This document shows positions 53,258-61,514 of a DNA stretch of 64,000 bases, piece by piece; position 1 is the stretch's first letter, and every line of letters starts with the position of its first letter. The stretch is from positions 310,001-374,000 of the forward strand of contig NZ_VFPA01000006.1 of the NCBI RefSeq assembly GCF_006716445.1, written 5' to 3'. The DNA comes from Pseudonocardia kunmingensis (GTDB lineage Bacteria; Actinomycetota; Actinomycetes; Mycobacteriales; Pseudonocardiaceae). The translations under genes and the position numbers were made by a program. The notes below the pieces were generated by a model. That model searched no databases, had not been told where the DNA came from, and was given only the letters and a program-made list of their open reading frames with translations.

Positions 53258-53479
53258 ATGTTCACCTTGCTCGTGGCAGTGAGCGGCACGAGCGTCACGC
53301 CGCTGATCAGGTTCATGCTCGCGGGGTTCGAGTGCCTCTCGCTCGGCGCGGTCGTCCTGCGGATCGTGGACGCGCTGCGCGGGCCGCGGCTCGCGGACCT
53401 CGCGGCGCAGCGCCGGGAGCGGTGGGAAGCGGCCCATGCGGTCCCCGCGGGCGACGGCGCCGACCAGGACGACGACTGA
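53258..53479 (+). CDS. Small hypothetical membrane-type protein
   Basis: A 73-residue candidate starting at ATG 53258 with GGAGGAGG six bases upstream, a good site for a gene this small. The N-terminal MFTLLVAVSGTSVTPLIRFMLAGFECLSLGAVVLRIVDAL could form one or two helices, and the charged tail (RRERWEAAHAVPAGDGADQDDD) would face the cytoplasm. No family recognised. It converges on tctA with seven bases between. A longer frame from 53183 exists but lacks a ribosome site. Confidence 0.45.
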   Translation: MFTLLVAVSGTSVTPLIRFMLAGFECLSLGAVVLRIVDALRGPRLADLAAQRRERWEAAHAVPAGDGADQDDD

Positions 53480-53485
53480 ACCCCG

Positions 53486-55009
53486 TCAGGAGCGGGCGTC
53501 GGTGCGCGGCGCGTCGTGCACCGACGGGGTCCGGCGGCGGGCGAGCACGCCCCGCACCACCGGGAACAGGGCCACCACCAGGAAGGCCGCCAGCAGGGTG
53601 CCGGAGATCGGGCGCGTGGCGAACCCGGTCACGTCGCCCTCGAAGATGATCAGTGAGCGGCGCAGGTTGTCCTCGAGCAGCGAGCCGAGCACGAACGCGA
53701 GCACGAGCGGGCCCGGGGCGAACCCGAGCTTCTTCATCAGGTAACCCAGCGCGCCGAAGACGATCACGAGGACGATGTCGAAGACGGCGTTGTTCACCGT
53801 GTAGACGCCGATCAGGGTGATCAGCACGGTGATCGGGGCGAGGATCGTGGGTCGCACCCGCAGGATCTTCACGAACAGCCCGACCAGCGGGATGCTCATG
53901 ATCAGCAGCAGGACGTTGCCCACGTACATCGAGTTGACCACGCCCCAGAACAGCTCGGGCTCCTGCGTGACCAGCTGCGGGCCGGGGCTCACGCCCTGGA
54001 TGAGCAGCGCCCCGAAGATGACGGCCATCGTGGCGTTCGCCGGGATGCCCAGCGTCAGCAGCGGGATGAACGACGAGGTCGCGGCGGCGTTGTTGGCGGT
54101 CTCCGGCGCGGCGACGCCCTCGATCGCGCCCCGTCCGAAGCGCTCCGGCTGCTTCGCGCGCCGCTTCTCCACGGCGTAGGCGGCGAGCGAGGAGAGCGTG
54201 GCGCCACCGCCGGGCAGGACGCCCAGGACGAAGCCGAGCACCGAGCCGCGGGCGATCGCGCCCGAGGAGCGGCGCAGGTCCGCGCGGGAGGGCCACACGT
54301 CGGCGACGCGCGCGGGCGCCTGGGTCGCGCGGTGGCGCTCCTCGAGGTTGTGGAGGATCTCCCCGAGCCCGAACAGCCCCATCGCGATCGGCACGAAGTC
54401 CAGGCCGTCGGCCAGCGACAGGTTCTCGAAGGTGAACCGCTCCGCGCCGGTGAAGCCGTCGCGGCCGACGGTGGCCAGCAGCAGGCCGACGCAGGCCGCG
54501 ATCACGGCCTTGAGGCGGCCGCCACCGGAGATCGTGGCGACCAGCAGGATGCCGAGCAGGGCGAGCGCGGTGTACTCCGGCGGGCCGAAGTCGAGGGCGA
54601 AACCGGCCACCAGCGGGGCGAGCAGCGACAGCGCGACGACCGACACCGTGCCGCCGACGAAGGAGCCGATGGCCGCGATGCCCAGCGCGCTGCCCGCCCG
54701 GCCCTGGCGGGCGAGCGCGTGCCCGTCGAACACGGTGACGACCGAGGACGCCTCGCCGGGCAGCCGCAGCAGCACCGAGGTGATCGTGCCGCCGTACTGG
54801 GCGCCGTAGAAGATGCCGGCCAGCATGATGATCGCGGTGACCGGCTCGAGCCCGAAGGTCACCGGCAGCAGGATCGCGATCGTGGCCGCGGGGCCGAGGC
54901 CGGGCAGCACGCCGACCAGCATCCCCACCAGCACGCCGATCAGGCAGAACAGCAGGTTGGTCGGCTCCAGGACGACCGAGAAGCCGTCGACGACGGGGGC
55001 GAGGTCCAC
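53486..55009 (-). CDS. tctA: Tripartite tricarboxylate transporter, large permease TctA
   Basis: A 507-residue membrane protein with about twelve helices. Family landmarks: FCLIGVLVGMLVGVLPGLGPAATIAILLPVTFGLEP (about 21-56), FYGAQYGGTITSVLLRLPGEASSVVTVFDGHALARQGRAG and FIPLLTLGIPANATMAVIFGALLIQGVSPGPQLV. GTG 55009 follows AGGAG; tctB lies just upstream on the same strand. With tctB, tctC and the divergent LysR it forms a sugar-acid uptake module beside glucarate-pathway genes. Confidence 0.96.
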   Translation of the reverse strand: MDLAPVVDGFSVVLEPTNLLFCLIGVLVGMLVGVLPGLGPAATIAILLPVTFGLEPVTAIIMLAGIFYGAQYGGTITSVLLRLPGEASSVVTVFDGHALARQGRAGSALGIAAIGSFVGGTVSVVALSLLAPLVAGFALDFGPPEYTALALLGILLVATISGGGRLKAVIAACVGLLLATVGRDGFTGAERFTFENLSLADGLDFVPIAMGLFGLGEILHNLEERHRATQAPARVADVWPSRADLRRSSGAIARGSVLGFVLGVLPGGGATLSSLAAYAVEKRRAKQPERFGRGAIEGVAAPETANNAAATSSFIPLLTLGIPANATMAVIFGALLIQGVSPGPQLVTQEPELFWGVVNSMYVGNVLLLIMSIPLVGLFVKILRVRPTILAPITVLITLIGVYTVNNAVFDIVLVIVFGALGYLMKKLGFAPGPLVLAFVLGSLLEDNLRRSLIIFEGDVTGFATRPISGTLLAAFLVVALFPVVRGVLARRRTPSVHDAPRTDARS

Positions 55010-55016
55010 GTGGCTC

Positions 55017-55523
55017 CTAGAACAGGTGGGGGATCGGGACCGAGAGCAGCCCGACGAACACCACGTAGAAGGCGACGACGACGCCCACGCTCGTGACGAT
55101 CGACGTGCGCCAGCCCTCGTGCCCGAGGAACCGCAGCCAGACGAACGTGAGCAGGGCCGCCGGGATCTCGAAGCCGATCACCTCGAGGACGGCCACGAAC
55201 GCGACCATCGTGGCCACCGCGGCGAGCACCAGCCAGCCGGCCCGGGAGAACCGCTCCGCGTCGTGGGTCCGGCGCACGACGGCGAGCAGTGCGACCCCGA
55301 GGACGATGAGCACGGCGCTGACCAGCAGCGGCCACGTGCCGGTGTCGGGGTCGGCGGGGCTGCCCGGGCCGAGCGCGAGCGAGCCGAGCAGGGCCGCCAC
55401 CCCGAGCGCCAGCACGACGAGCGCGGTGACGACGTTGCTCGTCCTTCCGGCGGCGGGCGGGCGGCCCTCGTGCTCGGCCGCCTCGACCTCGCGCAGGGCG
55501 TCGGTCAGGCGCTCGGCGGTCAC
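55017..55523 (-). CDS. tctB: Tripartite tricarboxylate transporter, small permease TctB
   Basis: A 168-residue membrane protein with about four helices (VVTALVVLALGVAALLGSLALG, WPLLVSAVLIVLGVALLAVV, LVLAAVATMVAFVAVLEVIGFEIPAALLTFVWLRFLG, SIVTSVGVVVAFYVVFVGLL). It has the TctB-like middle helix pair. The start is a GTG at 55523, without a strong ribosome site but only 13 bases after the tctC stop, suggesting coupling. Confidence 0.92.
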   Translation of the reverse strand: MTAERLTDALREVEAAEHEGRPPAAGRTSNVVTALVVLALGVAALLGSLALGPGSPADPDTGTWPLLVSAVLIVLGVALLAVVRRTHDAERFSRAGWLVLAAVATMVAFVAVLEVIGFEIPAALLTFVWLRFLGHEGWRTSIVTSVGVVVAFYVVFVGLLSVPIPHLF

Positions 55524-55536
55524 CGGTGAGCCGCCG

Positions 55537-56553
55537 TCACTGGCTGTCGCCCAGCTGGATGCCGTACTGCTCGGTGACCCGGCGGTAGTCGTCGAGGCTC
55601 CCGGTCCACTGCCTGCGCAGCTCGTCGCCGTCGACCTCGTTGGGGGTGAGCTGGTTGTCGGCGTTGAACTGCTGGTAGGGCTGTGAGGCGAACACCTTCT
55701 GGAAGGAGGCGCGCAGGGCGTCGAGCACCTCGGTGGGCGTGCCCTTCGGGGCGAACACCGCGCGGGACTGCTGCACGGGCACGTCGTAGCCCGCCTCGAC
55801 CGCCGTGGGCGTGTCCGGCAGGTACGAGGGCCGCTCGGTGGCGAAGGTGACGATCGGGGTGAGCGCACCGGCCTCGATCTGCTCGACCGCCTCGCCGAGC
55901 TGGATGGAGCCGACGTCGACCTGGCCGCCCAGCACCGCCGTGAGGGTGGGGGAGCCGCCGTCGAAGGGCACGGCGCTGGCCTCGATGCCGGCCTGGGCGA
56001 ACAGCAGCGCCTGGGACAGCTGGCTGCCGGTGCCCACACCCGTGGTGCCGTAGGTGATCGGGCGGCCCGCGGCCACCAGGTCCTGCACCGTCGTGAAGCC
56101 CGAGCCCGGCGCGGTCACGAGGACGTAGTCGTCCTGGGAGATGCCGGTGACGATCTCGTAGTCGGCGATGTCCACCGCCTCGTCGGGAGAGACCGCGAGC
56201 GGGGTGATGTAGGCGAGGCTGCCGTTGTAGATCATGAGCGTGTGCCCGTCGGGCGCGGCACCGGCGAGCTCGCGGGCGGCGAGCGTCCCGTTGGCACCCG
56301 GCCGGTTCTCGACGGTGATCGGGACGCCCAGGTCGTCGGAGGCGGGGTCGGCCAGTGCCCGCGCGATGAGGTCGGTGCTGCCGCCGGGGTCCTGCCCGAC
56401 GAGCATCGTGATCGGCTCCCCGCCGGGGAAGGCCGCGTCCTCGCCGCCTCCGCCGCCCCCGCTGTCGAGGTTCCCGCCGCAGGCGGTGAGCGCGAGCGCG
56501 AGGGCGATCCCGATCCCGGTGGCCGACCACCGGCGTCCGGCGTTGCTGCGCAT
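55537..56553 (-). CDS. tctC: Tripartite tricarboxylate transporter, binding protein TctC
   Basis: A 338-residue secreted solute-binding lipoprotein (lipobox LTAC, Cys25, followed by a GGGGGG run). The family motifs are PITMLVGQDPGGSTDLIARALA and ENRPGANGTLAARELAGAAPDGHTLMIYNG. TctC proteins bind citrate, aldarates or other diacids. Position beside kdgD-gudD points to glucarate or galactarate as the cargo (inference). ATG 56553 has GAGGAG upstream. It is divergent from the LysR gene. Confidence 0.94.
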   Translation of the reverse strand: MRSNAGRRWSATGIGIALALALTACGGNLDSGGGGGGEDAAFPGGEPITMLVGQDPGGSTDLIARALADPASDDLGVPITVENRPGANGTLAARELAGAAPDGHTLMIYNGSLAYITPLAVSPDEAVDIADYEIVTGISQDDYVLVTAPGSGFTTVQDLVAAGRPITYGTTGVGTGSQLSQALLFAQAGIEASAVPFDGGSPTLTAVLGGQVDVGSIQLGEAVEQIEAGALTPIVTFATERPSYLPDTPTAVEAGYDVPVQQSRAVFAPKGTPTEVLDALRASFQKVFASQPYQQFNADNQLTPNEVDGDELRRQWTGSLDDYRRVTEQYGIQLGDSQ

Positions 56554-56653
56554 GTCGTTCTCCTCATCGAGATACCGGACCTTGCGGGGCAGCGTAGGAA
56601 CGCCTGTCATGCCTGTCCACAACCCATGGGGCATGGATTGATACCGTGAGAGC
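56554..56653. promoter_or_regulatory. Divergent tctC/LysR control region
   Basis: A 100-base region between the tctC and LysR starts. It carries the spaced inverted repeat CATGCC (56608-56613) / GGCATG (56630-56635) and a repeated GATACC near 56569 and 56638. A site within such a region is expected for LysR control of both directions. Exact boxes are not certain. Confidence 0.5.
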
Positions 56654-57547
56654 ATGGCGTACACGCTCGAGCAGCTGCGCGGGTTCGTCGCCGTGGCCGA
56701 CGAGCTGCACTTCGGGCGGGCGGCGGCCCGGCTGAAGATGACGCAGCCGCCGCTGTCGCGGCAGGTCCAGAAGCTGGAGCGCGCGGTCGGGGTGCAGCTG
56801 CTCGTGCGTGACAACCGCCGCGTCGGCCTCACCGCCGCGGGCCAGGTCTTCCTCGTGGAGGCCCGGAGGCTGCTCGCGCTCGCCGACTCGGCGCCGGAGA
56901 TGGCGCGGCGCGTCTCGTCGGGGTCCAGCGGCGTGGTGCGCATCGGGTTCACCGCCGCGTCGACCTACGGGATCCTCGGGCGGCTGCTCAACGCGCTGGC
57001 CCGCGAGCTGCCCGACGTCGATCTCGACCTCGAGGAGATGGTCACCCGCGAACAGGTGGCCGGCCTGGCGCACGCGGAGATCGACCTCGGGCTCGCCCGG
57101 CCGCCGTTCGACCAGGAGACCTTCGCCTCGCGGTTGCTCCACCGCGAGGCGATGTACGTCGCGGCGCCTGCGGGTCACCCGCTGCTCTCGCTCGACCGCG
57201 AGGCCACCGCCGCCGACCTGGCCGGCGCTCCGGTCGTCATGCACTCGCCCACGCGGGCGCGCTACTTCTACGACCTCGTGGCCGGGATCGTCCCGGTGCC
57301 GCAGGAGAGCATCGTGCACACCGTCAGCCAGGTGCTCACGATGCTCTGGCTCGTGGCCGCGGAGCGCGGGATCGCGTTCGTGCCCGCGTCCGCGAAGCGC
57401 CTGGGCATCGACGGGGTCGGCTTCGTGCGGTTGGCCACGCCGGTGCCCGAGCCCGTCGAGCTGCACCTGCTGTGGACGCGCGACTCGGCCAACCCGGCGC
57501 TGTGGCGGGCCGTGCGGGTGCTGGAGGGCGTGGCGGCGATGCCGTGA
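56654..57547 (+). CDS. LysR-family transcriptional regulator
   Basis: A 297-residue regulator. The N-terminal helix-turn-helix is LEQLRGFVAVADELHFGRAAARLKMTQPPLSRQVQKLERAVGVQLLVRDNRRVGLTAAGQVFL (about 5-67), and a type-2 periplasmic-binding effector domain follows. It is divergent from tctC and 88 bases upstream of kdgD, so it can control uptake and breakdown of the same diacid, the usual layout in proteobacterial and actinobacterial tct systems. Confidence 0.95.
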   Translation: MAYTLEQLRGFVAVADELHFGRAAARLKMTQPPLSRQVQKLERAVGVQLLVRDNRRVGLTAAGQVFLVEARRLLALADSAPEMARRVSSGSSGVVRIGFTAASTYGILGRLLNALARELPDVDLDLEEMVTREQVAGLAHAEIDLGLARPPFDQETFASRLLHREAMYVAAPAGHPLLSLDREATAADLAGAPVVMHSPTRARYFYDLVAGIVPVPQESIVHTVSQVLTMLWLVAAERGIAFVPASAKRLGIDGVGFVRLATPVPEPVELHLLWTRDSANPALWRAVRVLEGVAAMP

Positions 57548-57635
57548 ACGATGCCGTGGTTGATGCAAGGACGGTATCGGGTCATGCGGAAGTGCTCTTG
57601 GACAGGCATCGTCGCGGCTTCCTACGGTTGCCGCC

Positions 57636-58550
57636 GTGACGCTGCTGCCTCCGGACGTGCTCGCCGACCGGCTCCGGTCCGGCCTGCTCTCCTTCCCGGT
57701 GACCCACTTCGACGCCGACCTGGAGTTCGACGAGCGCCGCTACCGGGAGCACCTGGCCTGGCAGACCGGCTTCGACGTGGCCGGCCTGTTCGCGGCGGGC
57801 GGCACGGGGGAGGGGTTCTCGCTCACCCCGCCCGAGGTGGACCGCGTGGTGCGGGCCGCGGTGGACGAGGCGGGTGACCGGGTGCCGGTCGTGGCGCCCG
57901 CGACCGGGGGCACCGCCGCGTCGGTCGCGCAGGCGCGGGCGGCCCAGGACGCCGGCGCGTCCGGCGTGCTGCTGTTCCCCCCGTACCTGACGGAGGCGAG
58001 CCAGCGCGGCCTGGCCGAGCACGTCAGCGCGGTCTGCCGGGCCACCGAGCTCGGCGTGATCGTCTACAGCCGGGCCAACGCCGTGCTCACCGACGCAACC
58101 GTCGCCGAGGTGGCCGAGCGCAACCCGAACCTGGTCGGGCTCAAGGACGGCGTGGGCGACATCGAGCAGATGACCCGCACCTACGCGCGGGTCGGCGAGC
58201 GGCTGATCTACATCGGCGGCCTGCCGACGGCCGAGACGTTCGCCCTCCCGCTGCTGCAGCTGGGGGTGAGCACCTACTCCTCGGCGCTGTACAACTTCCT
58301 GCCCGAGTTCGCGCTGCGCTTCTACGCCGCGGTGCGACGCCAGGACCGCGACGCGGTCTACGGGATGCTCAACGAGTTCGTGCTGCCCTACCTCGACATC
58401 CGCGACCGCGGGCGCGGGTACGCGGTCTCGATCGTCAAGGCGGGGCTCACGGCGGTCGGCCGGGACGGCGGCCGGGTGCGCCCGCCGCTCACCGACCTCA
58501 CCGACGACGAGCGCGGGGAGCTCGCGGCGCTGATCTCGAAGGTCGACTGA
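57636..58550 (+). CDS. kdgD: 5-dehydro-4-deoxyglucarate dehydratase
   Basis: A 304-residue DapA-superfamily enzyme that dehydrates and decarboxylates 5-dehydro-4-deoxy-D-glucarate to 2-oxoglutarate semialdehyde. The opening LLSFPVTHFDADLEFD is characteristic of KdgD. Y144 in VIVYSRANAV and Schiff-base K170 in LVGLKDGVGD complete the active site. GTG 57636 starts it. The stop overlaps the gudD start by one base, matching the substrate order of the pathway. Confidence 0.93.
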   Translation: MTLLPPDVLADRLRSGLLSFPVTHFDADLEFDERRYREHLAWQTGFDVAGLFAAGGTGEGFSLTPPEVDRVVRAAVDEAGDRVPVVAPATGGTAASVAQARAAQDAGASGVLLFPPYLTEASQRGLAEHVSAVCRATELGVIVYSRANAVLTDATVAEVAERNPNLVGLKDGVGDIEQMTRTYARVGERLIYIGGLPTAETFALPLLQLGVSTYSSALYNFLPEFALRFYAAVRRQDRDAVYGMLNEFVLPYLDIRDRGRGYAVSIVKAGLTAVGRDGGRVRPPLTDLTDDERGELAALISKVD

Positions 58551-59878
58551 TGGGCGCGAGCCCCACCGTGGCGCGGGTCGAGGTCGTCCCGGTCGCAGGC
58601 CACGACAGCATGCTGCTCAACCTCAGCGGCGCGCACGGCCCGTTCTTCACCCGCACCGTCGCCGTCGTCACCGACAGCGAGGGCCGCACGGGGCTGGGCG
58701 AGGTGCCCGGCGGCGAGGCGATCCGGCGCACGATCTCCGACGCGGCGCCGCTGCTGGTCGGGCAGCCCGTCGCGCGGTTCGGGCGGCTGCTGCGCGGGGT
58801 CGCCGACGCGTTCGGCGACCGCGACGCCACCGGCCGCGGCGTGCAGACCTTCGACCAGCGCACCACCGTGCACGCGGTGACGGCGCTCGAGTCCGCGCTG
58901 CTGGACCTGCTCGGCCAGCACCTCGGGGTGCCGGTGGCCGAGCTGCTCGGCGAGGGGCAGCAGCGCGCCGAGGTGCCCGTGCTGGGCTACCTGTTCTACG
59001 TCGGCGACCGGCGCGCCACCGACCTGCCCTACGTCGCCGAGGAGGGACCGGCCGACGACTGGGAGCGGCGGCGGCGCGAGCCCGCGCTCACCCCGGAGGC
59101 CGTGGTCGCGCTCGCCGAGGCCGCGCAGGCCCGGTACGGGTTCGCCGACTTCAAGCTCAAGGGCGGGGTCTTCGCGGGCGAGCAGGAGATCGCCGCGGTG
59201 CGCGCCCTGGCGGCGCGCTTCCCGGACGCGCGCGTGACGCTGGACCCGAACGGGGCGTGGCCGCTGGCCGAGGCCGTGGCGCTGTGCCGCGACCTGCACG
59301 GCGTGCTGGCCTACGCCGAGGACCCGGTCGGCGCCGAGGACGGCTTCTCCGGCCGGGAGGTCATGGCCGAGTTCCGCCGCGCCACCGGGCTGCCCACGGC
59401 CACCAACATGATCGCCACCGACTGGCGGCAGCTCGCGCACGCCGTGCGCGCCGGCGCCGTCGACATCCCGCTGGCCGACCCGCACTTCTGGACGATGCGC
59501 GGCGCGGTGCGCGTCGCCCAGCTGTGCGCCGAGTTCGGGCTCACGTGGGGCTCGCACTCGAACAACCACTTCGACATCTCCCTGGCCATGTTCACCCACG
59601 TCGGCGCGGCCGCTCCAGGCCCGGTCACCGCCCTGGACACGCACTGGATCTGGCAGGACGGGCAGGCGCTCACCCGCGAGCCGCTCCCGATCGTCGACGG
59701 GCGGATCGCGGTGCCGACCGCGCCCGGCCTGGGCGTGCAGCTCGACCGGGACGCCCTGGACGCGGCGCACGAGCGCTACCTCGCGCACGGGCTCGGCGCG
59801 CGCGACGACGCGGCCGCGATGCAGTACCTCGTGCCGGACTGGCGGTTCGACCCGAAGCACCCCTGCTTCGTCCGCTGA
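58550..59878 (+). CDS. gudD: Glucarate dehydratase
   Basis: A 442-residue enolase-superfamily enzyme converting D-glucarate (or L-idarate) to 5-dehydro-4-deoxyglucarate. Motifs: FKLKGG with K202 and K204, the metal ligands in DPNGAW (D232, N234) and YAEDP (E257), TNMIATDW and the SHSNNHFDIS histidine region (about 335-343). Its 5' ATG overlaps the kdgD stop. A 13-base tandem repeat spans its stop codon. Confidence 0.95.
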   Translation: MGASPTVARVEVVPVAGHDSMLLNLSGAHGPFFTRTVAVVTDSEGRTGLGEVPGGEAIRRTISDAAPLLVGQPVARFGRLLRGVADAFGDRDATGRGVQTFDQRTTVHAVTALESALLDLLGQHLGVPVAELLGEGQQRAEVPVLGYLFYVGDRRATDLPYVAEEGPADDWERRRREPALTPEAVVALAEAAQARYGFADFKLKGGVFAGEQEIAAVRALAARFPDARVTLDPNGAWPLAEAVALCRDLHGVLAYAEDPVGAEDGFSGREVMAEFRRATGLPTATNMIATDWRQLAHAVRAGAVDIPLADPHFWTMRGAVRVAQLCAEFGLTWGSHSNNHFDISLAMFTHVGAAAPGPVTALDTHWIWQDGQALTREPLPIVDGRIAVPTAPGLGVQLDRDALDAAHERYLAHGLGARDDAAAMQYLVPDWRFDPKHPCFVR

Positions 59879-59908
59879 TCGACTCCGCTGATCGACTCCG
59901 CTGATCGA
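59872..59908. repeat. 13-base tandem repeat over the gudD stop
   Basis: CCGCTGATCGACT occurs twice in full (59872-59884, 59885-59897) and then again nearly in full (59898-59908, CCGCTGATCGA). It contains the gudD stop codon and ends next to the ribosome site AAGGAG of the following gene, so a change of copy number alters only the spacing between the two genes. Confidence 0.85.
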
Positions 59909-59921
59909 GAAGGAGCTCCCC

Positions 59922-61049
59922 GTGCTCGACCGGATCACCTCCGTCACGCTCTCCTCGGTGACCCTGCCGCTCGGTGCCGGCATCAGCGACGCCAAGGTGC
60001 TCACCGGCCGCCAGCGGCCGATGACCGAGGTCGCCTTCCTCTTCGCCGAGATCACCACCGAGGCCGGCCACGAGGGCGTCGGGTTCAGCTACTCCAAGCG
60101 GGCCGGGGGACCGGCGCAGTTCGCCCATGCCCGGGAGGTCGCGCCGGACCTGATCGGCGAGGACCCCAGCGACATCGGCCGGCTGTGGACGAAGCTGGTG
60201 TGGGCGGGCGCCTCCGTCGGGCGCAGCGGCGCCGCCACCCAGGCGCTGGCGGCGTTCGACGTGGCCCTGTGGGACCTCAAGGCCAAGCGGGCCGGGCTGC
60301 CGCTGGCCAAGCTGCTCGGCGCCCACCGCGACTCGGTGCGCTGCTACAACACCTCCGGCGGCTTCCTGCACGAGTCGGTCGAGCAGGTGCGCGACAACGC
60401 GACCCGGACGCTCGAGTCCGGCGTGGGCGGCATCAAGATCAAGGTCGGCCAGCCCGACCACGCCGAGGACCTGCGCCGGGTCCGTGCGGTCCGCGAGCAC
60501 ATCGGGGACGCCGTGCCGCTCATGGTCGACGCCAACCAGCAGTGGGACCGCCCCACCGCGATGCGCGTCGGCCGGGCGCTCGAGGAGTTCGGGCTGGTCT
60601 GGATCGAGGAGCCGCTCGACGCCTACGACGCCGAGGGCCACGCCGCGCTCGCGGGTGCACTGGACACCGCGATCGCCTCCGGCGAGATGCTCACCAGCGT
60701 GGCCGAGCACGCCGAGCTGATCCGCCACGGCGCCGTGGACGTCCTGCAGCCCGACGCCCCGCGCATCGGCGGTATCACCCAGTTCCTCAAGCTGGCCGCG
60801 CTCGCCGAGCACCGGCACCTGCAGCTGGCGCCGCACTTCGCGATGGAGATCCACGTCCACCTCGCGGCCGCCTACCCGCTCGAGCCGTGGGTGGAGCACT
60901 TCGACTGGCTCTACCCGCTGTTCCCGGAACGCCTGGAGATCCGCGACGGCCGGATGCACCTGTCCGACCGTCCGGGGCTGGGCGTGACGCTCAGCGAGCA
61001 GGCGCGGGAGTGGACGGTGGCCAGGGAGACGGTGGGCACCTCGCGCTAG
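59922..61049 (+). CDS. L-talarate/galactarate-type dehydratase (enolase superfamily)
   Basis: A 375-residue mandelate-racemase-group enzyme. The KxK motif is IKIKVGQPD (K172, K174); metal ligands are in VDANQQWDR (D203), WIEEPLD (E229) and ASGEML (E255). QPDAPRIGG (D278) and LAPHFAMEIHVHLAAAYPLEPWVEHFDWLYPLF (H305) follow. The last block is like the L-talarate/galactarate dehydratases of enterobacteria. It would extend the pathway to galactarate. GTG 59922 follows AAGGAG. No regulatory site is visible between it and gudD, so the three genes are one operon. Confidence 0.88.
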   Translation: MLDRITSVTLSSVTLPLGAGISDAKVLTGRQRPMTEVAFLFAEITTEAGHEGVGFSYSKRAGGPAQFAHAREVAPDLIGEDPSDIGRLWTKLVWAGASVGRSGAATQALAAFDVALWDLKAKRAGLPLAKLLGAHRDSVRCYNTSGGFLHESVEQVRDNATRTLESGVGGIKIKVGQPDHAEDLRRVRAVREHIGDAVPLMVDANQQWDRPTAMRVGRALEEFGLVWIEEPLDAYDAEGHAALAGALDTAIASGEMLTSVAEHAELIRHGAVDVLQPDAPRIGGITQFLKLAALAEHRHLQLAPHFAMEIHVHLAAAYPLEPWVEHFDWLYPLFPERLEIRDGRMHLSDRPGLGVTLSEQAREWTVARETVGTSR

Positions 61050-61396
61050 TGCTTGTCCGGGCTCTCCGGGAGGCGTTCGAGCACCTGGCCGACCATCTGC
61101 GTCAGGGACCGCATCGAGGTCTCGAGGGAGTCGAACCGTCCGCCGTGCTCCTGCAGTTCGCGGTCGACCCGGTCGAGTCGGCCGTCGATGCCCTCGAGTC
61201 GGCCGTCGATGCCGTCGAGTCGGCCGTCGATGCCGTCGAGTCGCCGGTCGATGCCGTCGAACCGCCGGGTGTGCTCGCGCTGGGTCCCGCGGATCTCCTT
61301 GGCGTCGTTGTCGAGGCGCAGCGCGAGCCAGCGCGTCTCCGCGTGCTGGAGCGCGAGCTTGCGCAGCCTGCGCTCGGCGTCGTCCTCGTCCGGCAT
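61046..61396 (-). CDS. Coiled-coil protein with repeated RLDGIDG heptads
   Basis: A 116-residue highly charged protein with no membrane segment. The centre is an exact 7-residue repeat (RLDGIDG, about four to five copies), then RLDRVDRELQEHGGRFDSLETSMRSL. The heptad spacing of Ile and Leu predicts a trimeric or dimeric coiled coil. Similar repeats occur in phage and tail-fibre-like proteins and in unrelated coiled coils, so no function is assigned. The gene carries a 21-base tandem repeat and may vary in copy number. ATG 61396 has GGGAGGAT upstream. Confidence 0.6.
   Translation of the reverse strand: MPDEDDAERRLRKLALQHAETRWLALRLDNDAKEIRGTQREHTRRFDGIDRRLDGIDGRLDGIDGRLEGIDGRLDRVDRELQEHGGRFDSLETSMRSLTQMVGQVLERLPESPDKH
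61160..61266. repeat. 21-base tandem repeat inside the coiled-coil gene
   Basis: Unit GTCGAGTCGGCCGTCGATGC plus C: four near-perfect copies at 61172-61192, 61193-61213, 61214-61234 and 61235-61255 with partial copies either side. Each unit encodes one heptad of the coiled coil, so loss or gain of a unit keeps the reading frame. Confidence 0.9.
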
Positions 61397-61514
61397 GGGG
61401 CGATCCTCCCAGAACCCACCGACAAGAGCGGGGGTTTCCAGGACATCGGCACCCGCGGGTGCCACCGTCGGGCGGTGTTGGGATCATGGGCGGCCCCGAC
61501 AGTCAGGAGTCCCG

